Shown: positions 4,771 through 5,727 of the stretch, piece after piece
Position numbering within the stretch: the stretch's first letter is position 1
Layout: every line of letters starts with the position of its first letter
DNA from: Streptosporangiaceae bacterium
GTDB lineage: Bacteria > Actinomycetota > Actinomycetes > Streptosporangiales > Streptosporangiaceae
Assembly (NCBI GenBank): GCA_030040815.1
Contig: JASHSZ010000295.1
Coordinates: forward strand, 1-5,727
DNA length: 5,727 bases
Direction of reading: 5' to 3'
Notes under the pieces: model-generated
What the model saw: only the letters and a program-made list of their open reading frames with translations
Told to the model about the DNA's origin: nothing
Database searches by the model: none
Program-made: the position numbers and the translations under genes

Positions 4771-5727
4771 CTAAGCAGACCCTGCTGGCTGCGGCGTCGG
4801 GATGACGTCTATCGTCACCGGCTCGATCCCGGTGATCTCGAAGCCGCGGTGCGCGACGTCGATAGCCAGCCGGGACTTACCGACCCGCAGCCCGCTGACG
4901 CGCAGCGGCAGGTACCGGTCCGGCACCTCCGGAGCGCACCACAGCCGGCCGTTGTCGACGTCTGGCGCGAACCGGAGCACGCTGTGCAGCAGCATGAGCG
5001 GCGACGCCGCCGCCCAGGCCTGCGGCGAGCACGAGGTGGGGTACGGCACCGGGGCGACGAAGTCCGCGCGGTCGAAGCCGCAGTACAGCTCCGGCAGCCG
5101 GTATCCGAACCAGGCGGCCGCGTCGACGATCGCGTCCATGATGCGCTGCGCGTGCTCGACGTACCCGTAGCGCATCAGGCCGGCCGCGCAGATGGCGTTG
5201 TCATGGGGCCACACCGAGCCGTTGTGATAGCTCATCGGGTTGTACGCGCCCATCGAGCTGGCGAGCGTGCGGACACCCCAGCCGCTGAACAACTCGGGCG
5301 ACATCAGGTGCCTGGCAACCGCGGCCGCCTTCTCGCCGTCGGCGATCCCGGTCCACAGGCAGTGACCGATGTTGGAGGTCAGCGCGTCGATCTGCCGCTT
5401 CTCCGCATCCAGGCCCACGGCGTACCAGCCCTGCTCCGGCAGCCAGAACCGCGTGTTGAATTCGCGCTTGAGCTGCTTGGCCTTCTTGCGCCAGCGGGCC
5501 GAGGCGGCCTGGTCACCGGCGTGCCGGGCGAGCTGGGCCCTGGCCCGGTAGGCCGCGTAGACGTACGCCTGCACCTCAGCCAGCGCGATCGGAGCCTCGG
5601 CGATGGTGCCGTCGGCGAAGTTGATCCCGTCCACGGAGTCCTTCCAGCCCTGATTGACCAGGCCGTGGCTGGTCCTGCGGCAGTACTCGACGAAACCGTC
5701 GCCGTCGGCGTCGCCGTGGGCTTCGAT
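4771..5727 (-). CDS. Glycogen-debranching-type glycosidase (amylo-alpha-1,6-glucosidase family), C-terminal 318 residues
   Basis: The reading frame stays open to the window edge, so this is the C-terminal part of a larger protein; relatives are about 700 residues. The GTG at 5634 is internal, because upstream codons continue the family sequence. From the edge inward: GDADGDGFVEY (5-15) and GLVNQGWKDSVDG (22-34) are hallmarks of the (alpha/alpha)6-barrel GDE_C domain of bacterial amylo-alpha-1,6-glucosidase-like proteins. SNIGHCLWTGI, FSGWGVRTLASS, NPMSYHNGSVWPHDNAI, ELYCGF and PYPTSCSPQAWAA follow in the order typical of the family. The last 60 or so residues form a beta-rich tail (VPDRYLPLRVSGLRVGKSRL). 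The family hydrolyses alpha-glucosidic linkages, with some members implicated in storage or osmoprotective glucan metabolism; exact substrate is unknown. Its convergent orientation suggests a unit independent of the amine genes. Confidence 0.92.
   Translation of the reverse strand: MEAHGDADGDGFVEYCRRTSHGLVNQGWKDSVDGINFADGTIAEAPIALAEVQAYVYAAYRARAQLARHAGDQAASARWRKKAKQLKREFNTRFWLPEQGWYAVGLDAEKRQIDALTSNIGHCLWTGIADGEKAAAVARHLMSPELFSGWGVRTLASSMGAYNPMSYHNGSVWPHDNAICAAGLMRYGYVEHAQRIMDAIVDAAAWFGYRLPELYCGFDRADFVAPVPYPTSCSPQAWAAASPLMLLHSVLRFAPDVDNGRLWCAPEVPDRYLPLRVSGLRVGKSRLAIDVAHRGFEITGIEPVTIDVIPTPQPAGSA

Overview
The window is GC-rich DNA that codes densely on both strands, with many GTG starts and third codon positions dominated by G and C. 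This points to a high-GC actinobacterium; the genus cannot be told from the sequence. No tRNA, rRNA, CRISPR array, insertion sequence or phage gene was seen.

Layout. (1) Positions 1-1640, minus strand: a two-gene operon. A choline-kinase/LicA-type phosphotransferase (720-1640) is followed after 17 bases by an FAD-dependent oxidoreductase of the dimethylglycine/sarcosine dehydrogenase type (702 down to 1, C-terminus outside the window). (2) Positions 1641-1882: a divergent control region. It is less GC-rich than its flanks and holds a candidate minus-strand promoter with the palindrome GTCTAGAC in its spacer, plus two imperfect copies further on. (3) Positions 1883-3430, plus strand: a complete 12-helix APC-superfamily permease, followed by a possible 22-codon ORF overlapping its stop and by a 13-bp GC hairpin. 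(4) Positions 3604-4736, plus strand: a GntR/HutC-type repressor with a UTRA ligand domain, then a small EthD-like protein. (5) Positions 4771-5727, minus strand: the C-terminal part of a bacterial glycogen-debranching-type glycosidase, convergent with the EthD-like gene across a 34-base gap filled by an inverted repeat. It looks like the edge of a separate carbohydrate locus.

How the genes may work together (inference). The permease would import a small amine, amino alcohol or N-methylated amino acid. The kinase-fold enzyme may phosphorylate it, or act on a related alcohol. The flavoenzyme would oxidise or demethylate the amine, as its dimethylglycine/sarcosine dehydrogenase relatives do. 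The GntR/UTRA protein would sense a metabolite and control the divergent promoters through GTCTAGAC-like sites. The substrate is not identifiable from the sequence. A kinase, a DMGDH-type oxidase and an ACT-type permease around one operator-bearing region is the most interesting system-level signal here.
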